In this document: positions 15,458 through 16,686 of the stretch, piece after piece
Numbering within the stretch: position 1 is the first letter of the stretch
How the letters are laid out: the number at the start of each line of letters is the position of its first letter
From: Verrucomicrobiota bacterium
GTDB lineage: Bacteria > Verrucomicrobiota > Verrucomicrobiia > Methylacidiphilales > Verrucolacustridaceae
NCBI GenBank assembly: GCA_010028775.1
Contig: RHAF01000024.1
Location: 1-16,686 of the forward strand
Direction of reading: 5' to 3'
Length of the DNA stretch: 16,686 nt
Notes under the pieces: generated by a model
What the model saw: only the letters and a program-made list of their open reading frames with translations
Database searches by the model: none
What the model was told of the DNA's origin: nothing
Translations under genes and position numbers: made by a program

Positions 15458-16686
15458 ATGCGCCGCTGGCCCGAACTCTTCCTGGCACTCAAGTTCCTCC
15501 GCCCGAGGAGAAGTTTTGTATCCATCATCACCATCCTGAGTTGGCTGGGGGTGGTGGCGGGGGTGTTGGTGCTGATTGTCGTCCAGTCTGTCATGAGGGG
15601 GTTCGAGGATGAGCTGACTCGCAAGGTGATCGGCTTTCAGTCTCACCTGACCGTCGCGGGGAACGCGCCGCTGCGGGATCCTGGCGTGCTTTTGGAGCAG
15701 ATCCGCCAAGAGCCCGAGGTTGAGGGGGCGACCCCATCCGTCCTTGGCCCTGTTTTGGCTGAGACACGCAATCGCATCTCCACTCCACGGATCAAGGGTT
15801 GGGATGCTGAATCCGCACCCGCGGTCATTCCTCTTCTGGGATGTTTGGTGGAAGGGACTTGGGCTCCGGGCCCGGACAGTCTGGTGGTGGGGTCGGAGTG
15901 GGCGAAGACCAACCGTGTCGAGCTGGGCACGGAGGTCAACCTCCTCGCGCCGCAGCAGTTTAAGGAAATGGTGGGGGCCAAAACACCCGGCTCCCCGCTA
16001 CCCAAGAAAATCCCGTTGCCGAGAACCTTTCGGGTGGCAGGAATCTTCACCACGGGAATGTTCGACTACGATTCGGAATATCTCATCACCGACCTTTTCA
16101 CCGCGCAGGAGCTTTATGCGGTGCCCGGATCGGTGCACGGCATAGCCATCAAGTTAAAGGACCCGGAGCGGGCGGCCGAAGTGGCGGAAAAACTCAGGTC
16201 CAAGCTGGGCCCGGAGATTCGTGTCCTGACATGGATGGATCACAACGCGCGGCTTTTTGCCGCCGTGGCGGTCGAGCGCCGGGTGATGAGTTTCCTGCTT
16301 TTCTTTGTGATGGTGGTCGCGGCGTTGGGATTGAGCGGAACCCTGATCACGGTCACGGTGCAGAGGTCCAAGGCGATCGGGACTCTGGCGGCCTTGGGGG
16401 CCACTCCCAGGCAGATCGCCACGGTTTTCACGATGTACGGGGTGGTGGTTGGGGTGCTGGGCTCCCTCGCGGGCGTGTTGGGAGCGTGGCTGGTTTTGGC
16501 CAATCGCGACGGTTTGAGCCGGTTGATCGGCCAATGGACCGGTCAGGATCTTTTCCCCCCGGAGATCTATCATTTTGCCCATTTGCCGGCCCGGTTGGAC
16601 GGGAACGTTTTTTTGGGGGTGGCCTTGGCGGGTCTCCTGCTGAGCGTGTTGGCGGCCGTGGTGCCGGCGTGGGTCGCCTCTCATGC
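15458..16686 (+). CDS. LolC/LolE-type lipoprotein-releasing ABC transporter permease, 3' end outside window
   Basis: LolC/E form, with the ATPase LolD, the inner-membrane machine that hands lipoproteins to LolA. The 409 visible residues start RRWPELFLALKFLRPRRSFV, a typical LolC/E opening, followed by the first membrane helix (about 20-46, SIITILSWLGVVAGVLVLIV) and SVMRGFEDEL, matching the family 'SVMNGFE.EL'. A large periplasmic domain follows, including VAGIFTTGMFDYDSEYLITD. Three more helices follow near the end (FLLFFVMVVAALGLSGTLIT; FTMYGVVVGVLGSLAGVLGA; VALAGLLLSVLAAVVPAWVA), with the cytoplasmic coupling segment RSKAIGTLAALGATPRQI between the second and third. The last residues, VPAWVASHA, are just short of the usual ending. 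ATG 15458 fits the family N-terminus; an in-frame ATG at 15443 directly after a TGA would add five residues. TAGGGG sits too close to 15458 to be a good site. Whether it is LolC or LolE cannot be decided. Confidence 0.9.
   Translation, partial: MRRWPELFLALKFLRPRRSFVSIITILSWLGVVAGVLVLIVVQSVMRGFEDELTRKVIGFQSHLTVAGNAPLRDPGVLLEQIRQEPEVEGATPSVLGPVLAETRNRISTPRIKGWDAESAPAVIPLLGCLVEGTWAPGPDSLVVGSEWAKTNRVELGTEVNLLAPQQFKEMVGAKTPGSPLPKKIPLPRTFRVAGIFTTGMFDYDSEYLITDLFTAQELYAVPGSVHGIAIKLKDPERAAEVAEKLRSKLGPEIRVLTWMDHNARLFAAVAVERRVMSFLLFFVMVVAALGLSGTLITVTVQRSKAIGTLAALGATPRQIATVFTMYGVVVGVLGSLAGVLGAWLVLANRDGLSRLIGQWTGQDLFPPEIYHFAHLPARLDGNVFLGVALAGLLLSVLAAVVPAWVASH

Noticed and set aside
15372..15488. N-terminal 39-residue extension of kdsD to an ATG at 15488
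   Set aside because: The extra residues do not resemble the family, overlap the divergent gene start and remove the promoter candidate; ATG 15371 matches normal KdsD length.

Overview
This window reads as chromosomal housekeeping sequence from a GC-rich Gram-negative (diderm) bacterium. The KdsD homologue (Kdo/LPS synthesis), a LolC/LolE-type permease, ExbB/ExbD proteins and a PpiD-like periplasmic chaperone all imply an outer membrane. I lean towards the Verrucomicrobiota/PVC group because of the combination of PPDK, an unusual EF-P loop (PGNKRAF) and a TPR-exbB-exbD-exbD cluster. That placement is an inference from recalled family patterns, not a search result. Shine-Dalgarno sequences are scarce: only one of the genes has a strong, well-placed one.

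Layout. Positions 1-165 hold the C-terminal end of a protein that resembles CHASE2-type adenylate/guanylate cyclases. A tRNA-Lys(UUU) follows at 230-301, and uvrB starts only 8 nt later (310-2346, plus strand). uvrB converges tail to tail, with 4 bp between stop codons, on a seven-gene minus-strand run. In transcription order from 11175 down to 2351 this run is: PpiD-like chaperone, beta-CASP metallo-beta-lactamase RNase-like protein, folD, rph (RNase PH), ppdK, a sigma-70 family factor, and a phosphoribosyltransferase-like protein with a degenerate PRPP loop. Two junctions (folD/rph and sigma/PRTase) are ATGA overlaps, which suggests translational coupling.

Divergent from that run, on the plus strand, is a four-gene cluster: a secreted TPR protein, ExbB/TolQ/MotA-family protein, and two tandem ExbD proteins (11226-13665). 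This is a proton-motive-force energising module with no TonB visible in the window. It converges with a minus-strand pair, kdsD then efp (15371-13804), across a 138-bp spacer that contains a possible structured element. Divergent from kdsD is a LolC/LolE-like lipoprotein-release permease (from 15458) that runs off the window a few residues before its expected end.

Functionally the genes cover DNA repair (UvrB), RNA processing (RNase PH, beta-CASP RNase), transcription (sigma factor), translation (tRNA-Lys, EF-P), C1 and central metabolism (FolD, PPDK) and envelope biogenesis (KdsD, LolC/E, PpiD-like, ExbBD). I see no mobile element, CRISPR array, toxin-antitoxin pair or defence island, and no gene-free stretch longer than about 140 bp. 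I did not find a clear new system. The points most worth a second look are the degenerate PRTase coupled to the sigma factor, the tRNA-Lys/uvrB fusion of transcription units, the EF-P loop, the basic tail on PPDK and the general lack of Shine-Dalgarno sites.
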